Below are positions 62,746 to 64,000 of a DNA stretch of 64,000 nt, piece after piece. The DNA is taken from NCBI GenBank assembly GCA_900012615.1, contig LT009756.1, positions 2,129,398-2,193,397 on the forward strand, written 5' to 3'. The notes beneath the pieces are model-generated. The model saw only the letters and a program-made list of their open reading frames with translations, was not told where the DNA came from and did no database searches. The stretch's first letter is position 1. The number at the start of each line of letters is the position of its first letter. Origin of the DNA: Agrobacterium genomosp. 13 str. CFBP 6927 (GTDB lineage Bacteria > Pseudomonadota > Alphaproteobacteria > Rhizobiales > Rhizobiaceae). The position numbers and the translations under genes were made by a program.

Positions 62746-63849
62746 ATGGGCTTCAAATGCGGTATCGTTGGATTGCCAAATGTCGGCAAGTCCACCCTCT
62801 TCAACGCGCTGACGAAAACGGCCGCCGCGCAGGCCGCCAACTATCCTTTCTGCACCATCGAGCCCAACACCGGCGAAGTGGCCGTGCCGGACCCGCGCAT
62901 GCAGCAGCTTGCAGCCATCGCCGGCTCGAAGGAGATCATCCCGACCCGCATTTCCTTCGTGGACATTGCCGGCCTGGTGCGCGGCGCGTCGAAGGGTGAA
63001 GGTCTCGGCAACAAGTTCCTGGCCAATATCCGCGAAGTCGATGCCGTCGTGCATGTCCTGCGCTGCTTCGAAGACGACGATATCACCCATGTGGAAGGCC
63101 GCATCAATCCGGTCGGCGATGCTGACACGATCGAGACGGAGCTGATGCTCGCCGACCTTGAAAGCCTGGAACGCCGCGTCGAGCAGACCCGCAAGCGCGC
63201 CAGCAGCAAGGACAAGGAATCCCTCGCCCAGCTGCCTGTCATGGAAGCCGTCATCGCGCTGCTCAACGACGGAAAGCCGGCACGCCTGCTTTTGAAGACG
63301 CTGGCGGCGGAGGAGATCGAAATCCTCAAGGGCCTCAACCTTCTGACGTCGCACCCGGTGCTTTATGTCTGCAACGTCTCGGAAGCCGATGCATCGTCCG
63401 GCAACGAGCACACTGAGGCCGTCGCAGCGATGGCAAAGCAACAGGGCGCCGAATGTGTGATCATCTCGGCGGCAATCGAAGCCGAAGTCGCGCAGCTCCC
63501 CGCCGATGAAGCCGAGGAATTCCTCTCGGCGCTGGGGCTTACCGAAGCGGGTCTCGACCGGTTGATCCGGGCCGGCTATCACCTGCTCGACCTCATCACC
63601 TATTTCACCGTCGGCCCGAAGGAAACCCGCGCCTGGACGATCGTGCGCGGCACCAAGGCCCCTGCCGCCGCCGGCGTCATCCATACCGATTTCGAACGCG
63701 GCTTCATCCGCGCCTTCACCATCAGCTTTGACGACTACATCGCCTACAAGGGCGAAGTCGGCGCCAAGGAAGCCGGCAAAGGGCGCGACGAAGGCAAGGA
63801 ATATGTCGTTCAGGACGGCGACGTCATCCATTTCCGCTTCAATACCTGA
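62746..63849 (+). CDS. ychF: redox-regulated ATPase YchF
   Basis: A 367-residue OBG-family P-loop ATPase that binds ribosomes and affects translation and stress responses. P-loop [15 protein letters not shown]; switch [22 protein letters not shown]; the NxxE motif in place of NKxD (NVSE) explains ATP rather than GTP preference; C-terminal TGS domain. The start at 62746 is the family start. It is divergent from clpS. Confidence 0.97.
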   Translation: MGFKCGIVGLPNVGKSTLFNALTKTAAAQAANYPFCTIEPNTGEVAVPDPRMQQLAAIAGSKEIIPTRISFVDIAGLVRGASKGEGLGNKFLANIREVDAVVHVLRCFEDDDITHVEGRINPVGDADTIETELMLADLESLERRVEQTRKRASSKDKESLAQLPVMEAVIALLNDGKPARLLLKTLAAEEIEILKGLNLLTSHPVLYVCNVSEADASSGNEHTEAVAAMAKQQGAECVIISAAIEAEVAQLPADEAEEFLSALGLTEAGLDRLIRAGYHLLDLITYFTVGPKETRAWTIVRGTKAPAAAGVIHTDFERGFIRAFTISFDDYIAYKGEVGAKEAGKGRDEGKEYVVQDGDVIHFRFNT

Positions 63850-63925
63850 TCTGGAGCGGAGCCTGCTTGCGGTCAGGTCACTTCCTTTGAAGGCGATAAG
63901 TGGGCGCAGATCTGGCCGCTTGTTT

Positions 63926-63973
63926 CTTCTCACCGCCGGGGAGAAGGTGGCCCGAAGGGTCGGATGAGGGGGC
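63926..63973. repeat. intergenic repeat, CGGGGAGAAGGTGGC type
   Basis: TTCTCACCGCCGGGGAGAAG is a hairpin (TTCTC...GAGAA) followed by GTGGCCCGAAGGGTCGGATG and AGGGGG. I recognise this as a repeat scattered through many rhizobial genomes. It lies downstream of ychF; the remaining bases to the window end show no gene start. Confidence 0.65.
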
Positions 63974-64000
63974 ACCCTCCCCCGAATATCTCGACGCTCG

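Overview
The window is ordinary chromosome from a Rhizobiaceae bacterium, most likely the Agrobacterium tumefaciens/fabrum complex. The evidence is high-GC alphaproteobacterial codon use, an LsrB/VtlR-type LysR gene followed by the tandem sRNAs AbcR1 and AbcR2, an LpcC-type core mannosyltransferase, and GTTC-N7-GTTC LexA boxes. I see no prophage, insertion sequence, integrase, CRISPR array, rRNA or tRNA gene. Dispersed palindromic repeats lie between genes at 810-840, 4753-4862, 36552-36581, 45350-45435 and 63926-63973.

Layout. 1-8 kb: the end of carA, a MATE exporter, a Cache chemoreceptor, small membrane proteins, a zinc metallopeptidase and a membrane LytTR regulator. 8-16.5 kb: carB, a diguanylate cyclase, then a two-gene DNA repair unit (radical SAM protein and DUF4130-UdgX) behind a LexA box, and greA with a terminator-like hairpin in its leader. 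16.5-22.3 kb: lpcC, an Lrp regulator, trxB-lsrB, abcR1/abcR2 and an ArsR/old-yellow-enzyme pair. 22.3-33.6 kb: a LysR-controlled oxidoreductase pair, a Ca2+/H+ antiporter, an unrecognised gene in a low-GC patch, aspartate aminotransferase, an EAL protein, a DMT exporter, a cold-shock gene with a structured leader and a metallo-beta-lactamase-fold hydrolase. 33.7-36.5 kb: a MarR/response regulator/sensor kinase cluster. 36.6-45.3 kb: ybjN-proC-csaA and ubiK on the minus strand, then a plus-strand run of lgt, an NDUFAF7-like methyltransferase, pgeF, an M24-fold protein, a lipoprotein and prs. 45.6-49.1 kb: a four-gene minus-strand operon (GT2, LAB_N protein, GT39, PAP2) that looks like lipid A or core sugar modification. 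49.3-56.7 kb: a second chemoreceptor, a GAF-Fis regulator with an ExaC/AldB-type aldehyde dehydrogenase, and an MHYT-GGDEF-EAL protein. 57-64 kb: rplY, a HAMP-PAS-GGDEF-EAL protein paired with a periplasmic binding protein, pth, an acetyltransferase, clpS and ychF.

Themes. Four cyclic-di-GMP proteins and two chemoreceptors imply strong control of the motile-to-sessile switch. trxB-lsrB-abcR links redox balance to post-transcriptional control of nutrient uptake. The most unusual items are the LexA-boxed UdgX/radical SAM repair operon, whose radical SAM chemistry is unknown; the greA leader hairpin, which resembles E. coli GraL; the cspA leader, which can bury its own ribosome-binding site; and the binding-protein/c-di-GMP enzyme pair, which is laid out like Vibrio NspS-MbaA. 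Start codons were chosen from ribosome-binding sites and family lengths; alternatives are noted.
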